Shown here: piece by piece, positions 1 through 11,932 of the stretch | Layout: each line of letters starts with the position of its first letter | Numbering within the stretch: the stretch's first letter is position 1 | DNA from: Aphis gossypii | Lineage: Eukaryota; Arthropoda; Insecta; Hemiptera; Aphididae | Assembly (NCBI RefSeq): GCF_020184175.1 | Contig: NW_026083048.1 | Span: forward strand, 1-64,000 | DNA: 64,000 nt | Direction: 5' to 3' | The notes under the pieces: model-generated | What the model was told of the DNA's origin: nothing | The model's database searches: none | Seen by the model: the letters and a program-made list of their open reading frames with translations, nothing else | Made by a program: the position numbers and the translations under genes

Positions 1-1793
1 TTGGTACTGGTAAGAGTTGAACCAAATAATACTCCCGAACTCTCGTGATATCTCTAATCACTTGTTCTAGAGGTTTGTCTAGTTTTCTGATCATAGACTT
101 TAATTTGTTCATGTAATTTTCGAATGGGAATGCGCTACATCTATCCAAAGGTCCATATATTTCATAATCATCTGCTATATGAATTAATCCAAGAATATTG
201 TGGGATATTAAGTGACTGCCATAGATTTTTCCAAACATCTCAACAAAGTATTTATTGTAAGTAGGAAGGAAAATTTGGACTCAGAAGTATAATCATAGCA
301 ACATTAAGTGACATAAAGTGTTTAAAACAATCATTTGATACCATATCTTTTAAAACTATGGGACCAACATATAAAAGAAATGTCCGTAGTTCAGTAGCCT
401 TCCATCGAGCAATTTCATCTAAACCTCTAGGTTTTCTGGAAAATTCACAGGGAAATGAACTTTTTAATCCTTTAATAGAATCTGACAAAATATTTATTTT
501 ATGCGATGGTAATCTAACATTTAAAGGTCCTCTCATCCATAATTTGATAAGTTTTTTCATTGTACCAAGACAAACCATATGCATATAATCTAATGTAAAA
601 TTAGATACTACATTAAATTCTGGCAAATCAACAACACAAGAAATACTAGTTGGACAAGAATGATACTCTTCTTGAACTCTCTGAATATAATCATCATGAG
701 TTCTTACAGCTGGTTGAATTGTTGATTGACTAGGAGGAAAACAAGTCCTATTAAGTAAATATTCTCCCTCTATTTGACAGCGAGTACAAGAAAAAAATCC
801 ACTGTGGCCTTTGATTTTTAAAACAAATGACTTGGCTGGCGTGTCACAGCAAATAAAATGAATGCTTACACTGTATAATTTATTATTGATGCTAATACCA
901 TTCAAAATTAAATCTTTTGCTTCAGAAATAGAATCATTACTGTCAGCTGGTTTTTCCATCCCAAAGTATATTTCCAACATTATTTTTTGGTACAATATAT
1001 CCTAATATTGGCAAAAACTGTTGAGATATACTCTTTGAAATCGGCAGCCCGTCAATACCAACTGCAACTCTAATTATATTCAGAGAAGGATTATCTGAAG
1101 ATACTGTAAGTACAAAATTATAGTTAGTAATAATACCATTCTTTAGGCCAAGATGATAATATCGACCAGGATTTACTGATCTTATTATGTTATTCATAGA
1201 AATTAAAATATTATTAGCCTTATTATTAGTATTTAAAATGGTTCTAGAATCTTTAGGCAACTCAGAAAAACAAGAGTATTTTCTTAAGTTGGATAAAAGA
1301 GAATTAATAGCATTATGCGGAATATTAAAATCAATAGTCCATTTAGCAATCATACCGCGTACAGTGTATATATCACTAGTATTAAGATTATGTTCAGTTT
1401 CATTATCAATTGGGTTTTTTTGTGATTGAATATTATGTGAATATTCAAGAGAAAAATTATTATGTTGACAATCATTAAGACCAGTTTCTTGAAAAATTTG
1501 ACTGACGAAAGGCACAAAACTACTGAATTTAATAGAATTGGATTCGAAAATCTTGTTTGAGACACAATGAGGAACTTCTTTTCAGGGATCTTCAATTTCA
1601 TCTTGGTTTCATTTAATAAACTACTTATTTTATTTTTATTAGACTCAGTCTTAGTAGTTGTAGAAGTTTCATGTTTATAAATTTTATATTCTTCCTGAAC
1701 CCTTCTTCTCTTTGTCCGTTCACTTATAATTTTATCTATTTTATGAGACAATAATCTAAATAATACAACCCAAAATATGTAAATTGACAACAA
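1..1793 (-). pseudogene. CACTA/EnSpm-like transposase, broken, runs off the left edge
   Basis: Three minus-strand ORF pieces form one protein in order: 1793-1545 (basic N-terminal stretch), 1515-943, and 995-252. Conceptual translation continues in another frame from about 250 to base 1. The piece at 995-252 has a zinc-binding pattern (KIKGHSGFFSCTRC) followed by DYMHMVCLGTMKKL and a PCEFSRKPRGLDE...RWKATE block. I associate this arrangement with animal Tnp2/Transposase_21-type proteins of the CACTA group. Frame changes occur near 1545, near 960-1000 and near 252, so this copy cannot make one protein. The family name is from memory of motif order; transposase identity is more secure than the exact superfamily. 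The C-terminal end lies outside the window. Confidence 0.6.
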
Positions 1794-2324
1794 TTGTATA
1801 AGAAAATAAATAAAATAATATTTAAATACTAAGCATAAAACAACTACCTATACCAAAACGTGTTGTTTCTACCTATATCAAATAAAAAAAATAAAGTCAA
1901 ATAATACTAGATTAAAACAAACGCGGTAATTTTATTCTGCTTACCTATTAAAATATTCACTATTCTACTCGCTATCTACTAAATCCGAGACTAAATCATT
2001 ATTCAAACATTTGCTGGTCTACAGGCCTGAGGAGTGTGGGTGAGAAGTTACACTACAAATAGATATATTTTATTTAGAGGTTGTTAAACCCACATAATCA
2101 TATGGTTTCCATCTTACAAAAGTACAACATAACAAATTTATGTTCAGCACTTAGTATTTCTTATGTTGTGTAGTTAGCTTTAATATTAGAGAGAATTAAC
2201 CTATTATACTCTAACATATAAGGTAAGAAAAATCGGCTGAAAATTAAAACATCAAAATAAATATCAACCCGTGAGAAAAAAACTGATCATAAACTTTAAA
2301 GATGGTTAATCGACTAATATTAAA
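1794..2324. other. AT-rich non-coding stretch between transposase remnant and LINE
   Basis: I see no ORF with family resemblance, no splice-consistent exon and no clear repeat. It is probably the 5' flank of the CACTA-like element or old intergenic DNA. It ends at the 13-bp target-site copy of the LINE. Confidence 0.5.
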
Positions 2325-2337
2325 ACTATCTATAAGT
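2325..2337. repeat. Target-site duplication of the LINE, 3' side
   Basis: ACTATCTATAAGT is found again, base for base, at 5565-5577, just beyond the other end of the LINE. Thirteen bases is typical for target-primed reverse transcription. Confidence 0.9.
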
Positions 2338-2357
2338 TTTTTTTTTATTATTAGCTT

Positions 2358-4097
2358 CTACAGGCCATTAAGGCCCTTCGCTGCTTCTACTATGCCTCTC
2401 CATCGATCTCTGTTGTCTGCATCCTCAATTATTGCAGTTTCATCTACTTGCATTAAGTCAATCTTTACCCGGTTCATCCAACACTGGCGTGGTCTTCCTC
2501 TGGGGCGTGTTGTATTTGGTTTAGATACCACAACTTGGCTCATTTGGCTGTCCTTATCTCGCCATATGTGACCAGCCCATTCCAGTCTCTTTGAGACAAG
2601 ATATATTTGGATATTTGGCCCATTAAAGATTCTTTCAATATTTGCATTTGTTCTCCTTTCGTACTCCCCTGTTTCTGCATTATACATGGTACCATATATT
2701 CTTCTGATGATCTTTCTTTCAAATATTAAAAGCTTTGTCTCGTCCACTTTAGTGGTGGACCACGTTTCGCACCCATACATAACTATGGGCCGTAAGTAGG
2801 AAATATAAAGCTTTTTTTTAATTTCTCTGGAAAGAAGCTTAGATCTGAATGATTTACTCATTGCATAATAGCCACGATTTGCCGTATTTAGTCTCAATCT
2901 AATTTCGTTATGCATATCATTCCTATTATTCAAATTGACTCCCAAATATTTAAAATCTTCTACTTGTTCGAATGTATATCCATCTACGATGAGATTCTGT
3001 AATATTCTTGGTCGCCTAGTCATAATCATATACTTTGTCTTATTCTCGTTTATATTGAGGCCCATTATTTTACTAGAATTAATTAATTTATTTGTACTTT
3101 CTTCTACTTCTGTTTGAGAGTTTCCAAGAATGACAATGTCGTCAGCATATGCAAACAATGTGCCGCTACCAGTTAGATCCATTACTCGCGTTTCATGCAT
3201 ATCTCTGACTACTTTTTCCAAAGCGATATTAAAAAGAATGAGGGATAGCGCATCTCCTTGTCTCAGGCCTGACTTGACTTCAAAATTCCCCGACTCCATT
3301 CCCATGAAACGCACTTTGCATGTAGTATTGGAATTGCAACCTTTAACCAAGTTCACCAGTTTCCTGGGCAATTCAAAATTTTGAAGTACTGTCCATAGCT
3401 GTTCTCTGTCGATGCTATCGTACGCTTGTCTAAAATCTATAAATATCATGTGTAGGTCTTTGTCGTACTCATAATTTTTTTCCATTGTTTGTCTGAGCGT
3501 GAAGATGTGGTCACTGGTAGATCTTCCTTTTGAGAAACCACACTGATATTTTCCTACAATGTCTATTGCTATTGCTTCTATTCTTCGTAAGATAGCTATT
3601 GAGAGCACCTTGTACGATGTGTCTAAAAGCGATATACCTCGATAATTACTAACTTTAGTTGGGTCCCCTTTCTTGAAAATAGGGCATATAACTGATGACG
3701 ACCATTCCTGTTCAACTTTTTCGCTGTTCCATATATTTGCTATAATGTGGTGTATGTTAGTTAAAATTTCTTTTCCTGCAATTTTTAGTAGTTCAGGGTT
3801 TATATTATCTTCCCCTGGAGATTTATTATTCTTTAGTGATTTAATAATAATATCAATTTCCTCGATATTTGGTGCTGGCAGTTCAGGTTCTGCTGTGTGA
3901 TATAGTATTTCTTCGTACTTTCCATTGTTGTCATTTCCAATGCAGGAATTATTGTTGTTTAATAGATCTTCAAAATATTCTTGAAATTTGTTTACGATCT
4001 CGCTAGGTTCCAATATTATATGACCATTCATGTCTGTGATGAAATTAGTACGTGCCTTGAATCCCTCTTTAATCGATCCGCACTTCTTAAAAAACAA
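2358..4097 (-). pseudogene. LINE reverse transcriptase domain
   Basis: This 579-residue ORF carries the reverse-transcriptase fingers and palm: IFIDFRQAYDSIDRE (motif A), SGLRQGDALS (motif B) and FAYADDIVILG, the YADD catalytic box (motif C). The thumb and a C-terminal region ending in AAKGLNGL follow. It would copy the element's RNA at a nicked target. The ORF is open, but it is cut off from its own endonuclease by a frame change near 4140 and a stop near 4370, so the element's single polyprotein is broken. I treat it as part of one pseudogene with the next entry. Confidence 0.88.
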
Positions 4098-5332
4098 TCT
4101 AGGTTCTTTCTTATAATATTCGATATCTTCTATAGCTTTTTTTCCATTGCACGTTTCTGTTGCCTAATCACCTTGTTTGCTAAGGTTCTGAGTTTAGAGT
4201 ATACACTCATGTTCTCTTCTGTTGGATTCAGCATCATATTTTGTCTAGCTAAACTTCGCTTGTTAATAGCAGCTTGACATTCCAGATTAAACCAATGATT
4301 TTTGTTTTGTTTAGTGCGCTTACCTCGTAGTCTTTCAGCGGCTTTTGTTAGAGATTCGTTTGTCTTTGATCACAGTGTAACTTTATCCGATTCATATTCT
4401 GTAAGATTATATTTCCTGAGATTTTCCGAAATTTCTTTTTGGTATGTGTCTATCTCCTTCGAGTTCCTTACTTTTTCTATATTCAGTTTATTATTCTTTC
4501 CTGTTTGTTTTTTACTCCTCCATTTTACTGAAAGCTTTAATACAAACGTTGCAACAACTAAATAATGGTCAGTATCTCCATCAGCTCCTCTGTAACTTCT
4601 AATATTACGAACTGATGTTTTTTGCCTCTTGTCTATTATGATATGGTCAATTTGACTTTTAGTTTTCCCATCTGGGGCAGACCATGTATGTTTATAAATG
4701 TTTTTTCTTGGGAAATAGGTGCTGCTAATTATGAGGTCTTTTGAAGAGCAAAAGTCAACTATTTTTTGACTATTGTTATTTGTCGTAAGATGCCAGCTTT
4801 CTTTTCCAATCGTTTGTCCAAAGGACGTTTCTCTACCAACTTGAGCATTTAAATCTCCGACAATTAGCCTGATACAGTTTTTAGGCAAAACGTCAAAAGT
4901 TGCTTCTAACGTATCATAGAAACTATTTTTTTCCCCGTCGTCTGCATTTTCAGTCGGTGCATAGCAGTTCAATATTATTAGATCTAGTTTCTGTTGCGTG
5001 ACTCGTATGTAGCAAATACGTTCATTCACTGGCACACATTTTTTAACTTGATTCATCATGGCTTTGTTAATCACAAAACCGACTCCCTTCTTATGTCTAC
5101 CTGTTTGTAGACCGCTGTAGAAAATTATTGAGTTGCCACTTTGTATACTACTACTATTGAGCCATCGAACCTCCTGTATGGCTACTATGGGGACTTTATA
5201 TCTTCTAATTTCATCAATCATACATTTCAGTGCGCCTAGTTTAAAAAGCGTTCTTTTATTCCATGTTCCAATCCGTAACTCCAAATCTTTCCGGGTCCTA
5301 TTTCCATTTCGTGATCCAATTTTTTTCCACAT
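4098..5332 (-). pseudogene. LINE AP-type endonuclease plus linker
   Basis: The ORF at 5332-4370 (320 aa) is an endonuclease/exonuclease/phosphatase-fold protein. LRIGTWNKRTL, VAIQEVRW, NCYAPTENADD, VGDLNAQVGRE and SQIDHIIID are the expected active-site blocks, and the ending GDTDHYLVV matches the conserved last histidine block. It nicks the target DNA to prime reverse transcription. A TGA at 4370-4372 interrupts it. The linker continues in the same frame for about 75 codons to a T-run near 4136-4144, where the frame shifts into the reverse transcriptase. The homopolymer position means one of the two breaks could be an assembly error. Confidence 0.85.
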
Positions 5333-5564
5333 TCCGAGGCTTTAATTTAAGTTTCTTAACAAAAGTATTAAAAGTAAAAGTATTAAAGTAAAAGTATTAA
5401 AAGTATTTAAGTATATGTTTTTAAAGAGGACGGGTTGTTAGCCCGTCGCTCAAACCCCCAACCTGGAGGACCAGTTTGGGCCAACTAATTAAAGTCAGCC
5501 CGTAGCTCGGGGCCCCGGGTCCGCTAAGCCTGTAGCACTAAATAAATAGTGCCCCCCTGAGGGG

Positions 5565-5577
5565 ACTATCTATAAGT
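5565..5577. repeat. Target-site duplication of the LINE, 5' side
   Basis: This is the second copy of ACTATCTATAAGT (compare 2325-2337). Element sequence begins immediately to the left. Confidence 0.9.
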
Positions 5578-7724
5578 ACCTGTACAAAAATATTGTAACT
5601 ACACAACACAATGAATGTTGTACGTTTGTAAGACTGAGTCACATACGCGGCTCTTCTTACAACTATTAAACTAATTAATTCATGCAAGACTAAGAAAATA
5701 CAATTTATATTAAAAATTATTATTACATATAGTGTCGTACTACAAATTACAAAACCAATATTCCACTTACCTATTTAAAATATGTATTGAAGTATGCGAA
5801 CTTTCGGAAGCTGATTTAAAAATAAAAATAAAAGTAAAAGTTTATACACAGCTCAGACATCAAAATGTCAATTACTGAAACACGCTTCACCGCTCACGCA
5901 TGTACTATACAATACTATAGTCGGGAGCACGAAAAATGAGCGATGGCCCCCGCGACCCGTTGTTAGTACTCACCGCTGTAGCCATTGGTTCTCAGCATTG
6001 TACTATCACGCTGCGCTGCCGGACTAACCTAGCTGGGTTTAATAGTTTGATAACCACTTTACAAAAACTGCCGCTTGGAACATGACGGACAGCGATCATT
6101 TTTCGTGCTCTCGACTATATGGTCTACGACAGTGAATTGACACATCCACAAATGACAAATAGCAATTACCACTCGCAAGTCGCAAGTCGCAACTCGGCAC
6201 ACACAAGCCTGCGATATCGAAAATAATATCGTGATCATTATGACGTAATGGGAAATTTTGAATTTGTGGCAGTTAGTACTAATAGACAATAGTTGTTGTA
6301 TTTCATTGATATGATTACAAAAGATAACATTGTAGTTGTGGTTAAGATGGTGAAGGTGCTAGAGTATAATCATCATAGATATATTTATAACATAATATTG
6401 TATTAGGTATTTAAATTATGGCAACAATAATCCATTATCATGATTACTGAGTGCAACGCATAGAGTAGACTACTCTATGGTGCAATGCGGGCAGTGCCAA
6501 CAATGATATATAAATTATCCAGTTATTTTAAGAATAACCAATAATCCAGCCCATATAATTCTTCGCAGTATAATAATCGAAGTGGCACCACGTATAATAA
6601 AATATGTTCAAGAAAAAACGAAAAACGAACTTGGGTGTTCTAATAATATAATTTATATTAGGTAATATACATTCGTCGTCATGAAGCCGTCTGCAGTCAT
6701 TGTTTACGAGTTTACGACAGTAAACAAAAATAGTAAATATACTTATTCATATGACGTTCGATGAGCGTCGGTGGCGGGTAGGTAGTGATGGTAAGAAATA
6801 GCAATAGCAGCTATAATAGCACTGCTATTTTACTTTAGCAATCGCAGATTGCTATTTATTGTTAATAATAGCAGTGATTGCTAAAATTTGTATAGTAAAT
6901 TTCAGTTACTTGTGTTTTCCTACACTGTAATAAGCAGTAGCAGACCAGCAGAGCTGTTATTATAATGAAATAAATAGTATTAGCATTTGCAGTATAGCAA
7001 CATTAGCAACCATACGGCGGCGTCATCATGCGCATACACATTACTATGTAGATTATTATCAGCAAACAGCAATAGCTATTGGCTATTACCTAATCAGGAC
7101 TAGATAGGAGTTCTGTAGTACCTACTATAGTTTTATATAATCTGTGTGACTGTGTCTTGTGATAGCACGGTTTAAGTCATTTGAGATAATAATATAGTAA
7201 TTAGTAATAAACATCAATACAATACATTATACTCAATACTCATTATAGTCATTATACTTAAATTGTGCTTGAATTAATTAGAATCAAAGTATATTATCTT
7301 AAATCGCGGTCGTCATGAAAAAATAATCGTAAATGTTATTCAGCAATCAACTTATTTATGTCTTTTCTCTTTACTTAACCTAACAGCTAACATAGTAACA
7401 TTACTACCTATTTAGTATTTAATGTCTATAATGTTTTATGTGTTTAACATTTTATCCTGGATCTGTAGTAGTGTAGTGTGGAATGGAATGTGGATACCTA
7501 CTGGATAGCGGATAGTGTTGAACTGTGGACTGATTACTGATGTGAATAATAAATAATACACCATACCTACATGACTAATAAACAAATTGTAAGTACACCT
7601 AAAATTGTAATTAAGTACCTATTAAATGATAAAACAAAATACTGTAAACAAATTTCAACTTAATCATAGAATCTTAAATAATATAAAATTGTATGAAACA
7701 ATATATCCTTATTCTTTATGTGTT
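5578..7724. other. AT-rich intergenic DNA with a fold-back element
   Basis: No credible gene. A 24-bp inverted repeat (TATAGTCGGGAGCACGAAAA at 5916 and its near-complement ending at 6119) bounds about 200 bp, like a small MITE. From about 6790 to 7090 the sequence is full of short AATAGCAATAGC-type repeats and imperfect palindromes. The small ORF at 6059-6289 falls partly in the fold-back and has no protein character. Confidence 0.5.
5916..6119. repeat. Fold-back (MITE-like) element
   Basis: Arms at 5916-5939 and 6096-6119 are inverted copies with about two mismatches, separated by 156 bp of non-coding sequence. I could not fix a target duplication. Confidence 0.4.
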
Positions 7725-8390
7725 TTAATTTAAAAAAAGTAGTATTTCTACTTTATTGCTGCTAAGTCTACTTCGACGGTCACTGATAAGTAACCCAGCT
7801 TTTGAAAACACGCGTTCACAGAGCACCGATGTACCAAGACAGCAAAGTGTTTTTCTGGCAAGCTGACTCAAATATGGATAATTATACTTGTTATCCTTCC
7901 ACCATTTTAATGCATCAGTATTGCGGTTCTGTATGGCATCTTCTGAGTACTTCTGTGCCTCTATAATAGCTCTAGAGGTGTTGGTTCCTGTAGGTTGAAC
8001 TTGGGCCACTTTTGAGTCAATCGAAAAATGAAAAACCTTTTTCATTTTCTGTTGATGTAGCGGTAGATGTAGGTTGCACTTCATTGTCTGTCCAGTTATC
8101 TGATATTATTGATGCAGTTTTTTCTATAATGTCACTTTTAATTGTTTGCAGGATATTTCCAGTGAACGGGATATTTTTAAAACGTGGATCGAGGAATGTA
8201 CAGTGGGTCAAAGTCTTACTACTAATAATGCAACCCCAACGATCTCTATCCTGCATTCCAGATAATACTTTGTCAGCAACTTTTTTTTACTCTTGGATGG
8301 TAATTTTCTTTTTGGAGTTGGTTGCATACATTTTTAAGCCCTTCTGATAATATAATTACTAAAGAAGCTGTCATGTATTTATCTCCACTA
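7725..8390 (-). pseudogene. hAT transposase C-terminal remnant
   Basis: Minus-strand pieces at 8256-8017 and 8084-7725 align with the end of hAT transposases. DRDRWGCIISSKTLTHCTFLDPRFK lies upstream of the hATC dimerisation domain, where YPYLSQLARKTLCCLGTS and CERVFSKAGLL are readable, ending near SSNKVEILLFLN. The DDE core and BED finger are missing, and the two pieces are in different frames. A further in-frame stretch extends to about 8390. No TIRs were found. This is a dead fragment. Confidence 0.8.
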
Positions 8391-8819
8391 ACAGCTCAAT
8401 TTTATTTGTTCAATTATACCCCCCTCACAATTGCTATAGTTCAGGTCGATGGAATATTAGTTTTATGTGCCATTTCATAATGTTCAAAAAAAATATCTCA
8501 AACATATAAACAAACACACTAAATATACAAATTAAAAAAATATTAATTATAACAGTATATGCACAAGTTATAATAACATATTATTATATTCAAACTATCA
8601 AATAAAATAAATTAATAACGGAGGTTATCGGTGAATAAAAAAAAATTCTTTATTTCTTTCCATAAATAGAAATATGAAAATAGTATTTTAACCCAAAATT
8701 ACAAAATTATTTATATTACATTCATTTGAAGAAAATTGAAACATCTATTTTAACGATTTCGAACAACATGGCTGTTCGTTGTCTTCAATCTCATATTTTT
8801 TTCTTAATAAAAGTGTCAT
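8391..8819. other. AT-rich spacer downstream of the RPA-like gene
   Basis: No supported coding sequence. It may contain the unresolved 3' end of the RPA-like gene; exon 11 of that gene is followed by a GTAAAT that could be a splice donor rather than by a firm end. Confidence 0.4.
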
Positions 8820-10969
8820 TTACTTTTCTTTTTCAGTTATTGAACTGTATGTGATGACAGATGTTGGCAATAATCCAATATATTTATTATTTGAATATTC
8901 ATTTATTCTTCCTCGTTCTATTTTAATAATACTTCCACTTTCTCCCACAAAATTTACAGCTTCTTCGTTCCATACCGTCAGGATTATCTGTGAAATAATT
9001 TCATTATCATTATTTTCTTTTCATTTAATAACGATATATTTATAATATTCCAATTTAATACTGTTTCTTTGAGGAGTCAGCCAATAATATATCTCTTTAA
9101 GTAAAGTTTTTATTGTTTTTTTTTTTGTGAAAATACTGGAATTACTTAATTTATTTCAATGACTTCAGCTATAATATCTGTAAATATAATAATATAAAAT
9201 ATTATACGATTTGGTTTATTATTTTTATATACTTCTTATTTATTATTGTTCCAATTTCCATATTTTTTATAATTTGTATTGTGTTGAAAATTTCCATTTC
9301 TGTATCATCGATTCCAGGGTCTTCATTATGATTAGTGAATCTAAAAATAACCATTCTTTTAAATTATATAACATATTATTTTTTAACATATTTACATTTC
9401 TACTTCTAGAATATTCAGATTTATTTGTATTATGGAATGAGCTGTTAATGAAAGATTTTTTTCATAGTGATATTCTCCGATTTTGACATTTTTTATTGAT
9501 ACAATATCATTTTTTTTTTGCTTTAAATTCGTCAATGTTTTCATTCCATAACTTCAAAACAATCTATAATTTTAAATTAGGTTTAATTAAATTTATAAAT
9601 AATCTAAGTATAAATTCTTTATACTTTATTATCTTTCTTGTCAACTAAAATTATTTCTCTTTTCTCAAATTCCTTATGAATTGTGCTAATTTTTTCGGTT
9701 TTTTTTATGTCATAGATTTTGGCGATAATATCTGAATGAACAATGAATGTTTATTATCAATTATTAATTCACAATGTCTCTCATAAACTTACCAAGTATG
9801 GTATTTATTGGACTATTGTATATTGATTTAAATTTTTTGAAATCATATGTTTTCTGATCTTGACTTGAACAGTTTCTAAATTTATTTTCATTGATATATT
9901 TTCCTTCTTTGCTATACCATTTTTTGAGACTGAAATGATCGTAAATTTATTATTAATTGTTATTTATTTATAGTCATTTTTACTTACTCTTTTTGTTCTG
10001 GTATTTTAAGGTTTATAATAACAATAATGAACGAACTAAATTTAAGTTTTTAATGTTATTAAATTCATTAATTTTAATATTATTCATAGCAATAATATCA
10101 CCTTTTTCTCCATCAAAATCATTTATTTGATCTGACCATAATGTTAATGATATCTGTATAAAATTTTATCAGTATTATTCCATAAAATATACATTTATGT
10201 TAGGTATTTTATTTGTAAATCTAATTTAACATCACTTTAGATTGTGAATCATCAATAAGAATTATATCTTGTCTCTTTAATTGTAATCCATTTTTTATTG
10301 ATATTTTTATTCCTTTTATACTTTTGATGATCGCTATAATATCTGAAATGGGGAAATAACTAGTCTGTTCATTTTTATATTTTTGAAAATTATATTTGAA
10401 ATACCTTTTAAAGAATTGCTTTTTATTTTAGCTAGATCTTTTATTTTAATAAAATTGAAATCATTTTTTGGTATATTTTCATCTTCTTTCGATTCTATAA
10501 TTTTAGAGTTTTCTGTTAAGATTTTTTCAAATTCATGATCGAAATCATTAAACTTTTTATTTGTTTTTTTCACGAAACCGTTAGCTATAGTGTATATTTT
10601 TTGTATCTAAAAAATATGGATTATTACAGTATCATTTCATACTTGTTATTACGATTTTACACATTAACAAAATAAATATACACAATACCTGAAAAATATA
10701 CAATTTTTCAACATTATCACCGAATATAACGCATCTTATATCTCTGCTATTATCGATTATATCTAAATTGAAGACTTTAGTTTCATTTCCATTTATTTTA
10801 AATTTTCTGACTGATGTTTTGTTTTGAATTCGTGCAGTAATTTTCCAACTGATAAATTAAAATATAATATGTTGAATAATACCTAATATGAAATATTGTT
10901 TGTTTATTATTGGTTTTTTTACTTTTTTATATTATCAATCAAATCCACAATTTTCATATCATCAGTCAT
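8820..10969 (-). pseudogene. RPA70-like gene with repeated OB-fold modules, multi-exon, damaged
   Basis: No long ORF marks this gene; it appears from exons with GT/AG borders. E1 10969-10923 (ATG), E2 10848-10689, E3 10606-10405, E4 10342-10236, E5 10153-9988, E6 9929-9793, E7 9731-9625, E8 9563-9396, E9 about 9350-9200, E10 9177 to about 9064, E11 8987-8824. E2-E3 match RPA1 DNA-binding domain A (WKITARIQNKTSVRKF, then FGDNVEKLY). E3/E4-E5 match domain B (SLKDIIAIIKSIKG, KRQDIILIDDS, LTLWSDQINDFDG). E7-E8 and E10-E11 repeat domain B (EKREIILVDKK with LKLWNENIDEF; KRDILLADSS with LTVWNEEAVNF). E4 and E7 have identical length (107 nt) and phase. Breaks: a frameshift in E5, an A10-run frameshift in E8, and stops in E10. 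The N-terminal protein-interaction domain and zinc-containing domain C were not found. Function would be single-stranded DNA binding. Whether it is a host paralogue or Helitron cargo is open. Confidence 0.68.
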
Positions 10970-11484
10970 GATAAATTAACTTCTTTAAGGTGTCACTTAA
11001 GTAATTCTTTTTTATGTTTTTTATTTGATGATAATTTGATGTTATATTATATTCATTACTTGTTCATTTAAATGTTGATTAAATATTTTTTTACCGTTGT
11101 TAAAAGTTTTTCTATTTACTACGTTACTATGGTCTCAAAATTTTTATAACAGTTGAATGCAGCCAACATTAAATATTTAATATTCGACCAAATGTACAAA
11201 AATGATTGCACCCAATCACATTGGAACCTAGCACATTTAAAAAGTCACCCTACTCTTATAAAAAATCAAAGAGATGAATTTGTTAAAAGTTTAACCATTC
11301 ACTTATTTTGGTAGTAAATAGTCGTATTTTCCCGTACACCTCAAAGATTATAATCTTATTTCTATAATAAATAAATACAATTTCCCCGGGCCGTTTCTGC
11401 GAGAACCTACTTGGCCATAAATTATTTGTCATCACAGAAAATTTTTTAGACAAATATAAAATTATTTATACTTAAGTTATACAG
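10970..11484. other. AT-rich spacer between RPA-like gene and JmjC fragment
   Basis: No coding sequence recognised. It would contain the promoter of the minus-strand RPA-like gene and any upstream exons of the plus-strand JmjC fragment; none are convincing. Confidence 0.4.
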
Positions 11485-11840
11485 AAGCTAGAAATGTTCA
11501 TAATAACACATCCATACTCGTTTCATGGAGGATACAATCTTGGACCAAATGTTAATGAAGCTATTAATTATGCCAATACACAATGTATTAAATATTTTGC
11601 AAACGCTATTGTATATAATTGTGATGGTATCGTGAAATTGATTGGAACTAAAATTATTGAAGAATTGTATGCATCTTTCAATTAAAAAAGTTCACTTGAC
11701 ATCATAATTCATAAAAAAAAATATAGTTGAAAGAATTTTACGAAACGGAAGAATGCAATTACATGACAATAGAAGAAATAATAAATTTAGTAATGACATT
11801 TTAAATTATTGGATCCAGTTTATCCTTCAAGATGGAAATT
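11485..11840 (+). pseudogene. JmjC (KDM4-like) histone demethylase exon fragment
   Basis: After a plausible splice acceptor (ATACAG at 11479-11484), the frame reads MFIITHPYSFHGGYNLGPNV then NEAINYANTQCIKYFANA up to a stop at 11685. This is the pattern of the last JmjC core strands in KDM4 enzymes: a proline-rich turn, an Fe-binding histidine in FHGGYN, then the Asn/Glu-Ala helix start. About 100 bases on, PVYPSRWKLK in another frame resembles the segment that follows JmjC in KDM4. The first two Fe ligands and the rest of the enzyme are absent, so this is a fragment. It lies opposite in strand to the flanking Helitron and RPA-like gene, which suits capture or a retained exon. Confidence 0.55.
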
Positions 11841-11932
11841 AAAAATATATTAAAGTTTCAATTATAGATACTATGAACAAATTCAAAGAATATTGTAAAG
11901 TAAATAATTATCAAAACTTTAATAAATCTATA

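Larger units (their letters stand above)
2338..5564 (-). mobile_element. Non-LTR retrotransposon (RTE/BovB-like LINE), full-length insertion
   Basis: On the minus strand the element runs from a 5' leader at 5564, through an AP-type endonuclease and a reverse transcriptase, to a short 3' end with TAATAAT and an A-run next to the duplicated target. Both ends are fixed by perfect 13-bp duplications. At about 3.2 kb, with one EN-RT coding unit and almost no 3' UTR, it fits the RTE/BovB type; the endonuclease also resembles the craniofacial-development-protein-2 group derived from BovB. The leader (5340-5564) is GC-richer and contains a short AAAAGTATTAAAAG-type tandem stretch. Coding is interrupted, so the copy is probably inactive. 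Confidence 0.88.

Noticed and set aside
4302..4565. Plus-strand hydrophobic ORFs opposite the LINE
   Set aside because: Shadows of the minus-strand endonuclease and linker; no independent signal.
6059..6289. 76-aa cysteine-containing ORF
   Set aside because: Overlaps a fold-back repeat and has no family pattern.
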